Origin: Clostridium_AD sp050717635
Lineage (GTDB): Bacteria > Bacillota > Clostridia > Clostridiales > Clostridiaceae
DNA: 64,000 nucleotides
Assembly (NCBI RefSeq): GCF_050717635.1
Contig: NZ_JBOITO010000031.1
Span: 1-64,000, forward strand
Direction of reading: 5' to 3'
This document shows, in pieces, positions 9,178 to 19,453 of the stretch (within the stretch, counting starts at the first letter, position 1; each line of letters starts with the position of its first letter). Made by a program: the position numbers and the translations under genes. The notes beneath the pieces were generated by a model. It was given only the letters and a program-made list of their open reading frames with translations. It did no database searches and was not told the origin of the DNA.

Positions 9178-9996
9178 CTAACCCATACCTTCAATAATTT
9201 TTACTACCCATTTAGACAAATTTACAGATGATTTTTTTGCAACTTCTACTACTCTTTCGTGAGAGTGCTTAACTTTTTGTATTCCTGTAGCCATATTTGT
9301 TATACATGCAATTCCAAGAACATCTATTCCTAAATAGTTTGCTGCTATTGTTTCAGGCACTGTTGACATGCCTACTGCATCTGCTCCCTGTCTTCCAATA
9401 GCTCTAATTTCTGCAGCAGTTTCGTAGTATGGCCCCATAAAACCAGCGTAAACACCTTCTTTATACTCCACACCAATGTCATCTGCAATAGCTTTCGCAA
9501 TACCTATAAGTTCTATTTTATAAGGCTCCGACATATCTGGGAATCTCACTCCAAATCTCTCATCATTAACTCCAATTAGCGGATTATCACTTATAAGATT
9601 AATAAAATCATTAATAATCATTAATGTACCTGGACTGAAGCTTGTATTTATTCCGCCACAAGCATTTGTTACAATAAGTTTTTTAATACCTAACTGTTGC
9701 ATAACATATATAGGGTATGTTACCTGTTTCATTGAATATCCTTCGTAATAATGGAACCTTCCCTGCATTAATACTACTTCTACGCCTTTGATTTGACCAA
9801 AAACTAATCGTCCCACGTGACCTGAAACCGTAGTCTTCGGAAAATTAGGAATATCCTTATACTCAATGAACACACTATTATCCACAACACTAGCTAAATC
9901 CCCTAATCCCGATCCTAAAATCACTGCAACTACTGGCTTATTTTTCACTTTACTTTTTATGTAATCAACTGACTCTATAACCTTATCGTACATCAT
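9178..9996 (-). CDS. punA: Purine nucleoside phosphorylase, PNP-I trimeric type
   Basis: The 272-residue enzyme performs phosphorolysis of inosine and guanosine to free base and (deoxy)ribose 1-phosphate in purine salvage. Recognisable signatures are GSGLG near residue 28 (phosphate site), GRFHYYEGY, TNACGGIN and GADAVGMSTVPE, the last lining the nucleoside site. The length fits the trimeric mammalian-type class rather than hexameric DeoD. The first of two adjacent ATG codons follows AAGGGGG. The nitroreductase gene is 26 bases upstream on the same strand and may be cotranscribed. Confidence 0.93.
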   Translation of the reverse strand: MMYDKVIESVDYIKSKVKNKPVVAVILGSGLGDLASVVDNSVFIEYKDIPNFPKTTVSGHVGRLVFGQIKGVEVVLMQGRFHYYEGYSMKQVTYPIYVMQQLGIKKLIVTNACGGINTSFSPGTLMIINDFINLISDNPLIGVNDERFGVRFPDMSEPYKIELIGIAKAIADDIGVEYKEGVYAGFMGPYYETAAEIRAIGRQGADAVGMSTVPETIAANYLGIDVLGIACITNMATGIQKVKHSHERVVEVAKKSSVNLSKWVVKIIEGMG

Positions 9997-10022
9997 AAAT
10001 GCCCCCTTATGTGACTATAATA

Positions 10023-10583
10023 TTATTTAATATAATTCACCGTGTTTTCTTTTCTTGTTGGTGTATTTGTTATATTGATTTTCTTATAGCCAAGGCATGT
10101 TGCATGAATTTGTTTGAATCCTTCTGGTATACCAAGTTCCTTAACAAATCTTGCTCCCTCTTCGCTATTTAATAGATAAGCAATAAGTCCAACCCAGCAA
10201 GATCCAATTTCCAAAGATTCAGCTGCTATAAGCATGTTTTCTACTGCTGCTGCGCAATCAACTAAGGCGAGATCATTTTTTTTGTCTCCCGATACTAATA
10301 CTACTGTTGGAGCATTATAAAAGACATGAAATTTTTCATTATCCGCAAATCTTCTAATATATTCATTATCAGATTTCCTGGCAATTCCTTTAAAAGCCAC
10401 ACTTAATCTATCTATCATGTCCTTGTTTTGTATTACTGTAAAATGCCATGGTTGCTTATTTGTAGCACTTGGTGCATAAATTCCTGCCTCTACTATCTTT
10501 TGCATATCTTTATCCATAAGTTGTTCTGGTAAAAACGCCCTTGTGCTTCTTCTGTTTCTTATATTTTTTAGTGTTTCATTCAT
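10023..10583 (-). CDS. Nitroreductase-family FMN oxidoreductase
   Basis: The 186-residue protein has the nitroreductase fold markers: an N-terminal RRSTRAF (FMN phosphate contact), ATNKQPWHF at about residues 45-53, and a C-terminal CLGYKK segment. Such enzymes are FMN-binding homodimers that use NAD(P)H to reduce nitro compounds, quinones or flavins; the physiological substrate here is unknown. The start is the ATG spaced behind GGAGG; the more upstream ATG overlaps that site and is rejected. It is followed closely by the purine nucleoside phosphorylase gene. Confidence 0.9.
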   Translation of the reverse strand: MNETLKNIRNRRSTRAFLPEQLMDKDMQKIVEAGIYAPSATNKQPWHFTVIQNKDMIDRLSVAFKGIARKSDNEYIRRFADNEKFHVFYNAPTVVLVSGDKKNDLALVDCAAAVENMLIAAESLEIGSCWVGLIAYLLNSEEGARFVKELGIPEGFKQIHATCLGYKKINITNTPTRKENTVNYIK

Positions 10584-10763
10584 TTTAAAATCCTCCATTT
10601 TGTTAATATATTCTTTTTTACAAGAGTACCATTGTTATAATTAATTTTCAACAAAAAAATTTTCAGCTTGTTAAAACTTTATATTAATTATTTTTACTAA
10701 AATATTAATTATTCCACATAATATAAAGTAAGTGAATATTTCTTATTAAAAGGAGTTGAACTA

Positions 10764-11882
10764 ATGAAAAAGTTTATTTCTAGTTTAATTATTGTATTAT
10801 TGGTTTTATTAAACTTTTCCAATTTTGCTTATGCGGAAGTAGAAGAAGAGGCACTTATAAAGGATCTTTTCTTGGAAAATAAAAGCATGTTCAACTTTGA
10901 TATTATAAGTAATCCTAACAAGTATAATTTACAGATTCTTTATACGGAAATTGATAGAGATGAAGAAAATATTCCAATATTTACATCTTATAAATATAAT
11001 GTAGATGCTAAAAAATACTTTTATCCTGCAAGTAGCGTAAAACTATCTGCTTGTATATTGTCATTAGATAAAATAAACAACTTAAAAATTAACGAATTAT
11101 CAAAATACACTACTATGAATATCGGTGTATCAAGAAATGGTCAAACCCCTAGAAATGGAGAATCTATTTCAAGCTATATACAAAAAATTCTCTTATATAG
11201 TGACAATGATTCATTTAGCAGACTGTACGAATTTTTAGGACAAAAGTATTATAATGATATATTATCATTAAAAGGGTATAAAAATTCCAAAATTATTCAT
11301 AGGTTATCTGGAAATAATAGTTATGAAAATAATAAATATACAAACCCTATAAATTTCTATTCTGGTGATAAAATTATATACACCCAGCCATTAATATATA
11401 GTGGCAGCTCCTATAACAACAAGGGTCTTACAAATACTTCTATGGACAAAGGTGAAGCTAGTTATTCTTGTAATAATTTTACATATAAAAATTATATGTC
11501 TATAGAAGACCTTCAAAACACGGTTAAAACTGTATTTTTTAATAGCTCTATGAATAAAGATAGACAGTTCAATTTAACTGTAGACGATACAAATTTTCTA
11601 AAAAAATATATGAAGGGTACAGGTAATATAGCTTATAAATATTTAGTTTGTGGGGGCAATTCTAACGTCCCCTCCGGTATAGAAATATATAATAAGATAG
11701 GAATTGCTTATGGTCAACTTACAGATAATTCATATATAGTTGATAAGCATAATGGCAAAGAATTTATGCTGACAGCAACTATATGTGTATCTAACAATGG
11801 TAATTATGATTATTATTCAAAAGGTATGCCTTTCTTCAAAAATTTAGGGCTTATGTTTCTAAAATATAATAAAAACAGATAA
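10764..11882 (+). CDS. Exported class A beta-lactamase-like serine hydrolase
   Basis: The 372-residue protein has a signal peptide (KK, hydrophobic core, AYA-E cleavage near residue 24). A catalytic SxxK motif is present as S90-S-V-K93 in YPASSVKLSA, followed by an SDND motif (YSDNDSFSRL) at the expected distance. The third KTG box is not clear: only KIGIAYG is seen. The order resembles Beta-lactamase2-family proteins. Because the KTG box is degenerate, it may be a wall-related hydrolase or esterase rather than a resistance enzyme. An AGGAG site precedes the ATG. Confidence 0.75.
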   Translation: MKKFISSLIIVLLVLLNFSNFAYAEVEEEALIKDLFLENKSMFNFDIISNPNKYNLQILYTEIDRDEENIPIFTSYKYNVDAKKYFYPASSVKLSACILSLDKINNLKINELSKYTTMNIGVSRNGQTPRNGESISSYIQKILLYSDNDSFSRLYEFLGQKYYNDILSLKGYKNSKIIHRLSGNNSYENNKYTNPINFYSGDKIIYTQPLIYSGSSYNNKGLTNTSMDKGEASYSCNNFTYKNYMSIEDLQNTVKTVFFNSSMNKDRQFNLTVDDTNFLKKYMKGTGNIAYKYLVCGGNSNVPSGIEIYNKIGIAYGQLTDNSYIVDKHNGKEFMLTATICVSNNGNYDYYSKGMPFFKNLGLMFLKYNKNR

Positions 11883-12004
11883 AACACTAATAAGCCCCAA
11901 TTACCTTGAAATATAGGTTATACTTATAGTTATTAAACTAAAATTTACGAGTCAAAACAATTAATAACTGTTTTGTGCCCCAGCGAACTACAGGAGGGAA
12001 ACAA

Positions 12005-13630
12005 ATGATAGAAATAAATGATACAGTAGAAGCTCTCTTAGAGAGTCTAAAAACTTCAGATGATAAGCAAAGATCTGCAATAGTAAATAAACTTTCCTTA
12101 GATTATAATAATTCAATTCCATCGTTATGGTCAAAAGTTATAACTCAGGAAGAGCCAAGGGCAATCCTTTCCGTTTTAAGAGATATTTTAAAAAAGGAAA
12201 AACCCAAAGGAATGTTAAGAAGAACTATTGGAAACTCTAAAGATAAACTCAGCGCTCTTCTTATACATTCAGATCCAAAAGTAAGAAAGAATGTATGTGG
12301 TGTTATTGGAGAACTAGGAGACCCTGATTATTTAGAAGCACTATATAGTGCTTATGATTCTGAAGATAAGCTCTTTGTAAGGTATTCCTATGTACTTGCA
12401 ATAGGAAATTGTGGTAGCTATGTGGACGCAGAGAAATTAAATAACATGTATGAAAATGTATTAGCCAATGAAAAAGCTTGCAATGAAGATAGCACCCTCG
12501 TAACCACTAATAAGCATATTAACGAGGAGAAACTTGCGTTTACAAGAGCCATAGATAAATTATCTCCTACCGTGCTCCATAAATTCACAGGCCTTGAAAA
12601 CCCTGTACCTATGCTACTTACTGTTATGAATTATCAGTACCAGCACACTTTAAGAGAGCTTGACGAAAACTCCATTGAAGGTAGGCTTGTAGATGATGGC
12701 ATAATTATTCACGAAAAAGATTTAGATAAGGTCTTCAACTGTAGGACTTTTTATGAGCTTTTATACCCACTAGAAGCGTGCAAAGACTTAGAGATGGATT
12801 ATAAGATAATAGCTGATGAAATAATAAATGCAAACATCGTGGATTTTCTAAAGGAATGTCATGATGAAGATTCTAATTCTCCTTTTTGGTACAGAGTTGA
12901 ATTTAGAACTATGAATTATAACAGAGATAGGTCAGAGTTTATAAAGAACTTATCAAGAGAACTGGATGAAAAATCTTCTGGGAACTTAAAAAATAGTCCT
13001 TCTTCCTATGAAGTTGAAATTAGAATAATTGAAAATAATGATCATTGTAGTGTATACGTTAAGCTATATTCTTATAAAGATAATAGATTTGCATATAGGA
13101 AAAACGACATAGCAACATCAATAAATCCTGTAACTGCAGCTATTGTAGTGAAGTCCATAGAAAAATGGCTAACCCCCGATGCTAGAGTTATAGACCCCTT
13201 TTGTGGCACTGGGACAATGCTTATAGAACGAGCTAAATTACAAGAGTTTGAAAGTTTAACAGGAGTTGATATATTTAGAACGGCTATATCTGCTGCAGAA
13301 ATTAATTCTAAATCAGCTAATTTAACCATAGAACTATTAGATGAAGATATATTAGAGTACTCTACTGCAGAGCTTTTTGATGAGATTATAACAAATATGC
13401 CTTTTGACAATAAGTCCACCACCCATAACAAGTACGCAGACCTTTATACTGAATTTGTAAATAAGATTCCTAGTCTTGTAAAACCAGGTGGAATGGCATT
13501 TGTTTATACAATAGAAAAACAATTATTTAGGGAAGTTCTATTGGACAACGAAGAGCTTGAACTACTACAAGAGATTAAAATTGAAAGTGGAAGACTTACT
13601 CCTCATGTGTTTGTACTGAAAGTTAAATAA
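12005..13630 (+). CDS. THUMP/TrmN-like N-methyltransferase with HEAT-like N-terminus
   Basis: The 541-residue protein has two parts. Residues 1-190 contain helical repeat-like segments (PKVRKNVCGVIGELGDP) suggestive of HEAT repeats. The C-terminal part from about residue 300 is a UPF0020/Trm14-type RNA methyltransferase: SAM motif VIDPFCGTGTM at 395-405 and the N-methylation motif NMPF at 464-467. A tRNA or rRNA guanosine or adenosine target is likely. The start is the ATG behind AGGAGGG; the longer reading would start at an unsupported GTG. The fusion of HEAT-like repeats to this methyltransferase is not standard. Confidence 0.78.
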   Translation: MIEINDTVEALLESLKTSDDKQRSAIVNKLSLDYNNSIPSLWSKVITQEEPRAILSVLRDILKKEKPKGMLRRTIGNSKDKLSALLIHSDPKVRKNVCGVIGELGDPDYLEALYSAYDSEDKLFVRYSYVLAIGNCGSYVDAEKLNNMYENVLANEKACNEDSTLVTTNKHINEEKLAFTRAIDKLSPTVLHKFTGLENPVPMLLTVMNYQYQHTLRELDENSIEGRLVDDGIIIHEKDLDKVFNCRTFYELLYPLEACKDLEMDYKIIADEIINANIVDFLKECHDEDSNSPFWYRVEFRTMNYNRDRSEFIKNLSRELDEKSSGNLKNSPSSYEVEIRIIENNDHCSVYVKLYSYKDNRFAYRKNDIATSINPVTAAIVVKSIEKWLTPDARVIDPFCGTGTMLIERAKLQEFESLTGVDIFRTAISAAEINSKSANLTIELLDEDILEYSTAELFDEIITNMPFDNKSTTHNKYADLYTEFVNKIPSLVKPGGMAFVYTIEKQLFREVLLDNEELELLQEIKIESGRLTPHVFVLKVK

Positions 13631-13639
13631 GGCCAATAA

Positions 13640-13681
13640 AAAAAGTAATAGAGCACCTAATTAGGTGCTCTATTACTTTTT
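13640..13681. terminator. Bidirectional terminator, 42-base perfect palindrome
   Basis: AAAAAGTAATAGAGCACCTAA is followed with no spacer by its exact reverse complement, between two convergent genes. The A and T ends serve as tails for both strands. Confidence 0.92.
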
Positions 13682-13698
13682 AATTGTTAATAATCCAT

Positions 13699-15480
13699 TT
13701 ATATTTCTACTGTTGCACTTTTTAAATACTCTAGTTCTTCTCCCTTTAAGTAGGTAGAAAGTTTCTCAAATACAGTTTTATGATAATTATTTAGCCATGC
13801 TTTTTCCTGAGGTGTAAGTAAAGATACATCCATAGCTTGCACGTCTATAGGACAAAGTGTTAAAGTTTCAAATTTCATAAATTGTCCACCATACTCAGTC
13901 TTTTCTTCTTCACTCACAACAACTAAGTTTTCTATTCTAATACCATGCTTTCCTGCTTTATAAACTCCTGGTTCATTTGATACTACCATTCCTTTTTCAA
14001 GCACAATAGTATTGGGCACCATTGATATCCTATGTGGCCCCTCATGAACATTAAGAAAGAAACCTACTCCATGTCCTGTTCCATGTTTATAATCCATGCC
14101 AGCATTCCAAAGCGGTATTCTAGCTATAATATCTAAGTTCGAACCTGTAGTCCCATGTAAAAATCTTTGCATTGTTAAATCAATCATACCTCTTAATACT
14201 AGTGTAAAATCTGTTCTTTCTTCGTCAGTTAAAGTTCCAACCGCTAGTGTTCTTGTAATATCTGTTGTTCCATCTAAGTATTGCGCACCAGAATCTAATA
14301 AATAAAGCCCCTGTTGCACTATAGTAGCTTGATTCTTTTCTGTAGGTGAATAATGAGGCATAGAAGCATTTGCACCGTAAGCTGAAATTGATCCAAAGCT
14401 TAAATCGTAGAAGTTATCCCCTTCTCTTCTTAAACCCTCAATTTTGTCTGCTGCTTCTATTTCAGTAATATTACGTGTTTTAACAGTTTTCTTTAGCCAA
14501 CAAATAAATTTAACCATAGCCACACCGTCACGTACCATTACATTTCTAATATTTTCGACTTGAATATCATTTTTTGAAGCTTTTAGTCTTGTAGTTATAT
14601 TCATAGCTTCTACAATTTTAATATTTATTGAACTGTATATGAAAGTGCTGGTTTTTTCTGCATCAAGTAGTATTGTTCCCACTTTAATATTTTCCAAGAA
14701 TTTTCCTATACTGTCATAAGGCAATATTTCTACATTAGCCTTTTCAAGTTCAGTTCTAACCTCTGAACTAATTTTAAGATCATCGATAAACAAACAACAT
14801 TTTTCCTGAAAAATTACTGAGTAAGCTATTGTTAATGGATTGCATTTAACATCTCTTGCTCTAATGTTTAATAGCCACGCTATATCATCAAGACCTGATA
14901 TAACATAGCAGTCTGCTCCCATACTCTTCATTTCGCCAGCTACTTTAGCAAGTTTTTTTTCTCTTGACTCTCCTGCATACTTTACATCATGCAAAATCAC
15001 CTGGCTGCTAGGTTTTTCTGGTCTACCCTTCCAAACTTTATCTATTAAATCTTCATTAACCTCAAAGGTAAATTCACAACTTTCTACGACTTTCTTTAAC
15101 CCTCTAAAATACTCTTCTGAAATAACCTTTCCATCAAAACCAACTTTCGCTCCCTTCTGAAGAGATTCTTTCAAAAACGCCTCAACAGTTGGGACTCCAC
15201 TATTTCCCATTCTAAATAGAGTCACGCCAGTATCTTTAAGTTCAGTTTCTGCCTGTATGAAATATCTTCCGTCTGTCCATAAATTAGCGTCCTTTAAAGT
15301 TATAATGGCAGTACCAGCTGAACCTGTAAATCCTGTTATAAAAGCTCTAGCAGTATAATGCTCAGCTACATATTCACTTTGATGTGGATCTGAACTAGGT
15401 ACTATGTATGCATCAATACCTCTTTCTCTCATCTGATTTCTTAGCTCTTCAATTCTTTCTCTTACGTTCACTACATTCAC
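13699..15480 (-). CDS. pepP: Xaa-Pro aminopeptidase (aminopeptidase P, M24B)
   Basis: The 593-residue cytosolic metallopeptidase removes N-terminal residues that precede proline. It has the three-domain layout of the long eukaryotic-like XPNPEP1 type: two creatinase-like domains (about 1-310) and a pita-bread catalytic domain. All five predicted metal ligands are present: D396 (DSGAQY), D407 (TTDITRT), H470 (HGTGHGVG), E503 (NEPGVY) and E517 (RIENL), with spacings equal or close to those of human XPNPEP1. It is a single gene that ends at a strong shared terminator. Confidence 0.94.
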   Translation of the reverse strand: MNVVNVRERIEELRNQMRERGIDAYIVPSSDPHQSEYVAEHYTARAFITGFTGSAGTAIITLKDANLWTDGRYFIQAETELKDTGVTLFRMGNSGVPTVEAFLKESLQKGAKVGFDGKVISEEYFRGLKKVVESCEFTFEVNEDLIDKVWKGRPEKPSSQVILHDVKYAGESREKKLAKVAGEMKSMGADCYVISGLDDIAWLLNIRARDVKCNPLTIAYSVIFQEKCCLFIDDLKISSEVRTELEKANVEILPYDSIGKFLENIKVGTILLDAEKTSTFIYSSINIKIVEAMNITTRLKASKNDIQVENIRNVMVRDGVAMVKFICWLKKTVKTRNITEIEAADKIEGLRREGDNFYDLSFGSISAYGANASMPHYSPTEKNQATIVQQGLYLLDSGAQYLDGTTDITRTLAVGTLTDEERTDFTLVLRGMIDLTMQRFLHGTTGSNLDIIARIPLWNAGMDYKHGTGHGVGFFLNVHEGPHRISMVPNTIVLEKGMVVSNEPGVYKAGKHGIRIENLVVVSEEEKTEYGGQFMKFETLTLCPIDVQAMDVSLLTPQEKAWLNNYHKTVFEKLSTYLKGEELEYLKSATVEI

Positions 15481-15527
15481 TCCTTAAATTATAAATTATA
15501 ACATTTTCATATTAATTGTTAACTTCA

Positions 15528-16841
15528 TTAAATACTAAAATTCATGGATTCACTAAAAAACTCGGTAAAAACATCTTCATTTGTTGGTCCATTAAACTTT
15601 AATTCAATACTTTCTTTATACTTCAGTATTTTATCAATGTTATTTAAAAACATGTCTAATAATTCACCATCAAAATGCTTATTCCTTTGTTGCCTTAACA
15701 TCTCTAAACAAGTTTCAATTGGATAAGCACTCTTATAGACCCTTTTTGTAGATAATGCATCGAAAACATCTGCAATAGCTACAACTCTTGCAGTCAATGG
15801 TATATCTTTGCCCAAAAGTCCTTTTGGGTACCCGCTACCATCCCATTTTTCATGGTGATTCAGTGCAATTTCATAACCCATTCTAATAACATCTCGCTTG
15901 GAATTACCAAGAATCCTTGCACCATTTATTGTATGGGTTTTCATTATATTAAACTCTTCTGGTGTTAACTTTCCCGGTTTTAATAAAATTGAATCTGCAA
16001 TACCTATTTTACCTATATCATGCATCAGTGCTGCATAATTAATCAACTTAATTTTTTCCTTCGATGTCTCTATCATTCCATATAAAATTGATGAATAAGA
16101 GCTCACTCGAATCATATGTAATGCTGAATCTTCGTCTTTGTATTCAGCTGAATAACATAACCGCTTTATAATTTCGTTTGTAAGTTCTTTATTTTCACTA
16201 AGTGCATTTTCAAGCAAGGTATTCTTGTCTATCAATTGTGAACTTTTATTTTCCATATCGCTAAGTGTACGATTAAGGAAAAAGCTCATTTTTCTAGTCA
16301 TTATATCTTGTTCATTATTTTTATAATCAATATTTAACAGATTATAATTAATACCATATCTACTTAATTTTTTCTTCATTACAGCTAATGTTTCTACCAA
16401 TATATCCGCTGAGAAACTTAAAAAACCACTGAATTTTCTAAATTGATCTTCTTTCACAAATTCAGAATTAAACATCTCCTTAGTTAAAAAAACAACGGGA
16501 TGTTCAGAATGATTAATAATAATATCCCAATCGTTCACCAATGGGTCTCCTTCATCAAGTTCAATAAATATTGTATTTTTAAAAATTTTTATAGTATCTC
16601 TATTTATATTTCGAGCAAATATATAAACTTTTTCGCATAGTGAATCAAGAATTTTATATCTTTCGAATTCCGCCATAAAAAATTGAAATTCTTGAAACGT
16701 TACAAAAAGCTCTGACTTTAGTTTAAACTCAATAATCATATCTTCAAGACCGTGACTTATAGCTATGAGCGAAGACTTTGTATATACTTTACGCTCTATA
16801 CTTGATGATTTTGTCACAGTAATGTCGCTTAATTCCGGCAT
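15528..16841 (-). CDS. DICT-HD-GYP c-di-GMP phosphodiesterase
   Basis: The 437-residue soluble protein has an N-terminal DICT-like sensory domain (about 10-145; IAISHGLEDMI and NDWDIIINHSEHPVVFLTKE), a linker helix, and a C-terminal HD-GYP domain. The metal-binding HD is in ALMHDIGKIGIAD, followed by KTHTINGARIL, ALNHHEKWDGSGYPKG and ARVVAIADVFDAL, with the GYP triplet intact. HD-GYP domains hydrolyse c-di-GMP to GMP or pGpG, so it should lower c-di-GMP. DICT domains are often linked to light- or second-messenger-related sensing, but the signal here is unknown. No partner gene is adjacent. Confidence 0.88.
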   Translation of the reverse strand: MPELSDITVTKSSSIERKVYTKSSLIAISHGLEDMIIEFKLKSELFVTFQEFQFFMAEFERYKILDSLCEKVYIFARNINRDTIKIFKNTIFIELDEGDPLVNDWDIIINHSEHPVVFLTKEMFNSEFVKEDQFRKFSGFLSFSADILVETLAVMKKKLSRYGINYNLLNIDYKNNEQDIMTRKMSFFLNRTLSDMENKSSQLIDKNTLLENALSENKELTNEIIKRLCYSAEYKDEDSALHMIRVSSYSSILYGMIETSKEKIKLINYAALMHDIGKIGIADSILLKPGKLTPEEFNIMKTHTINGARILGNSKRDVIRMGYEIALNHHEKWDGSGYPKGLLGKDIPLTARVVAIADVFDALSTKRVYKSAYPIETCLEMLRQQRNKHFDGELLDMFLNNIDKILKYKESIELKFNGPTNEDVFTEFFSESMNFSI

Positions 16842-17039
16842 TTAGACACCAACCTTTTCACACTTTTTTTTACATTAGTAAAGATTATTACCATATTTAA
16901 TTTTGAACACCTCAATAGGTTGATAATACTCTATTTTCTTAATCATTGCAATTCTTTACATTCTTTAAGATAACTATTATATATTTAAATTTACAAAAAC
17001 GAAAAATAAAATCATAATTTAATTCCATAATTTTTGCAC

Positions 17040-17666
17040 TTATATTAAGTCTTTAATTAAAACTATCCTAGCAGGCGCACCATCTACCCCTTTAATTTTA
17101 AGTGGTAGTGCACACATGAAATATTCACCTTCTCCAATTTCTTTTAGTCTAACCCCTTCTATAATAATTATTCCCTTATTAAAAAGAATTTTATGAGTTT
17201 CATGTTCTGGCTGACCTCTTTCTATTCCATAAGAATCTATTGCCACGCCAACTATTTCCTTTTGAGCTAAATACTCAGCACCACTTTTTTCAACATAGAC
17301 AAAGCTTGGGTCAAATTCTTCAGTAAAAGAATTTATAGTTTTAAGCAATAAGAATTCACCTTGTTCAATATTTTTATCCATAAGTTCTTTTTTTGTTATC
17401 CTATTCTTTACCTTTGTTAAATCTAGCACTCTACACTTTGTAAAAAGTTTAGTTAAATCAATAGCTTCTATAGTAGCCCCCATATCATCTACATGATATG
17501 GGGCATCGATATGAGTCCCAGTATGCAGATTCATACACATACTAGATTCATTAATGCTATCCTTTGGAATTTTTCTATCAAATTTAATTACTGGCCTTTT
17601 TTCCTCTATATTCTTGTACACTCCCATACTTTTTTCAATAGTCATCGATATATCATAAATAATCAT
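17040..17666 (-). CDS. Cyclase-family (kynurenine formamidase-like) metal hydrolase
   Basis: The 208-residue protein belongs to the PF04199 family. It has the metal-binding signature HTGTHIDAPYH at about residues 46-56 and supporting segments GVAIDSYGIERG and ALPLKIKGVDGAPAR. Members hydrolyse aryl-formamides or amide/lactone bonds with Zn or Mn; the substrate here is unknown. The start is the ATG behind AAGGAGGG, 10 bases after the zwf stop codon, so it is cotranscribed and probably translationally coupled with zwf. A link to sugar-phosphate metabolism is inference from that spacing only. Confidence 0.82.
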   Translation of the reverse strand: MIIYDISMTIEKSMGVYKNIEEKRPVIKFDRKIPKDSINESSMCMNLHTGTHIDAPYHVDDMGATIEAIDLTKLFTKCRVLDLTKVKNRITKKELMDKNIEQGEFLLLKTINSFTEEFDPSFVYVEKSGAEYLAQKEIVGVAIDSYGIERGQPEHETHKILFNKGIIIIEGVRLKEIGEGEYFMCALPLKIKGVDGAPARIVLIKDLI

Positions 17667-17676
17667 GTTGCCCTCC

Positions 17677-19182
17677 TTAATCAGCGGAAGTATTCCACCA
17701 CTGCCTACCATCTTTCTCTATTAAATCTATTGCACCAAGGGGTCCCTTCGTCCCCGCTGAATAATTAGGATAATCAGGTGTGCTCTTCTCAAATTCATTT
17801 TCAATGCTTTTAATGAATTTCCAAGAATATTCGATTTCGTCCCATCTAGTAAATAGTGATGAGTTATTTCTAATTGCTTCAAGGATTAGCCTCTCATAAG
17901 CCTCAGGTGAATCATTTAAATTCCTACAGCTTTGACAATAATCTAATTGAACCTTTTCCATTTTAAAATCACTACCAGGTTTTTTAGCATTTATCTGGAA
18001 GAAAAAACCCTCATCTGGTTGAATTTTTATAACTAAAAGATTATGAGAAATACCATTAAATTCACTGTAATAATTAATTCCAGGAAGTTTTTTAAACTGA
18101 ATAACTATCTCAGTGCTTTTAGTATTCATTCTTTTTCCTGCTCTTATATATATAGGTACTCCTCCAAAACGGAAATTATCAATACAAGTCTTTAAAGCTA
18201 TAAAAGTATCTGTATTCGACCCTTCTGATACTTTGTCTTCATCTCTATATCCTAACACTTGCTTGCCATTAACCACACCTTTACCATATTGACCTCGAAC
18301 AATATTTTTTTTAAAAGATTCAGTAGTAAAATGTCTTAATGAACGTAACACCTTAACTTTTTCATCCCTTATAGATTCAGATTCAAAATCAACTGGCGGT
18401 TCCATAGCAATCATAGTTAATATTTGTAATATATGATTTTGAAGCATATCTTTTAGGATACCAGACTTTTCATAATATGCACCTCTGTTCTCCACCCCTA
18501 AAAGTTCGCTTGACGTTATTTGAATATTGTCAATATAATTTGCATTCCATAGTGGTTCAAATAATGAATTACCAAATCTAATTGCTAATATATTTTGAAT
18601 CATTTCTTTTCCTAGATAGTGATCTATTCTAAATATATCCTTTTCAGGTATAAGCTTAGATATATTCTGATTTAAATTTCTAGCTGTTTCCAGATTTGAT
18701 CCAAAGGGTTTTTCTATCATTATCCTTTGCCAACCATTATTTTTACAAACCATCCCATTATTTTTTAAATTTCTTATTATTTCTTCAAAAAATTCTGGTG
18801 CAACGGCTAAATAATATAATCTTTTACCTCCTGTTAAATATTTAGTCTCCATTGTTTCTAAACATGAATCTAACTCCTTATACCCATCATTATCTGAAGT
18901 GAAATCAAATTTCTTATAAAAAATCCTCTTACTGAATTTAAGCCATAACTCAACATTCAAAGGGAATCTAGAGAAACTCTTCACATATTCATACATTTCT
19001 TGCCTATATTCCTCGTTTGTTTTTTCACGTCTTCCTATAGCTAAAATAGTAAAATTTTCAGGTAATCTTTTCTCATACATTAAGCTAAAAATAGCTGGAA
19101 TAAGTTTTCTTTTTGTAAGATCACCAGTTCCACCAAAAATTACAAACATACTTGAAAGCTCTTCATTTACATTTTTATTCAA
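17677..19182 (-). CDS. zwf: Glucose-6-phosphate 1-dehydrogenase
   Basis: The 501-residue enzyme oxidises glucose 6-phosphate to 6-phosphogluconolactone with NADP, the entry to the oxidative pentose phosphate pathway. The Rossmann motif GGTGDLTKRKL is at residues 17-27 and the active-site signature RIDHYLGKE (catalytic His, substrate Lys) is near residue 186. The length is normal. Clostridia often lack this step, so its presence is informative, but no gnd or pgl gene is in the window. The start ATG follows AAGGAGT; the cyclase-family gene follows directly. Confidence 0.95.
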   Translation of the reverse strand: MNKNVNEELSSMFVIFGGTGDLTKRKLIPAIFSLMYEKRLPENFTILAIGRREKTNEEYRQEMYEYVKSFSRFPLNVELWLKFSKRIFYKKFDFTSDNDGYKELDSCLETMETKYLTGGKRLYYLAVAPEFFEEIIRNLKNNGMVCKNNGWQRIMIEKPFGSNLETARNLNQNISKLIPEKDIFRIDHYLGKEMIQNILAIRFGNSLFEPLWNANYIDNIQITSSELLGVENRGAYYEKSGILKDMLQNHILQILTMIAMEPPVDFESESIRDEKVKVLRSLRHFTTESFKKNIVRGQYGKGVVNGKQVLGYRDEDKVSEGSNTDTFIALKTCIDNFRFGGVPIYIRAGKRMNTKSTEIVIQFKKLPGINYYSEFNGISHNLLVIKIQPDEGFFFQINAKKPGSDFKMEKVQLDYCQSCRNLNDSPEAYERLILEAIRNNSSLFTRWDEIEYSWKFIKSIENEFEKSTPDYPNYSAGTKGPLGAIDLIEKDGRQWWNTSAD

Positions 19183-19383
19183 TAAAAGTACTCCTTCCCA
19201 AATTCTTTACATAATGTACTAGTCTCCATGTATCTTTATTAACTTATTTGAAAATTTCGCAGTTATCTTTCCTTTATATTCAACGCTAATTTTATTATTT
19301 TTTCTATACAGTTTAGTTACCTAAATTTTAGCACATCTTTCTTTAAGACACAATGATAATGTATTTTTTTGGAAATTTGATAA

Positions 19384-19421
19384 AGAGAAAACTCTAAGGC
19401 ATCCCTCAGAGTTTTCTCTTT
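19384..19421 (-). terminator. Terminator of the CoA-binding protein gene
   Basis: AGAGAAAACTCT and AGAGTTTTCTCT pair around a 12-base loop and are followed by T residues on the minus strand. Confidence 0.85.
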
Positions 19422-19453
19422 ACTATTACTATATTTTTAGATAAAATTAAATC

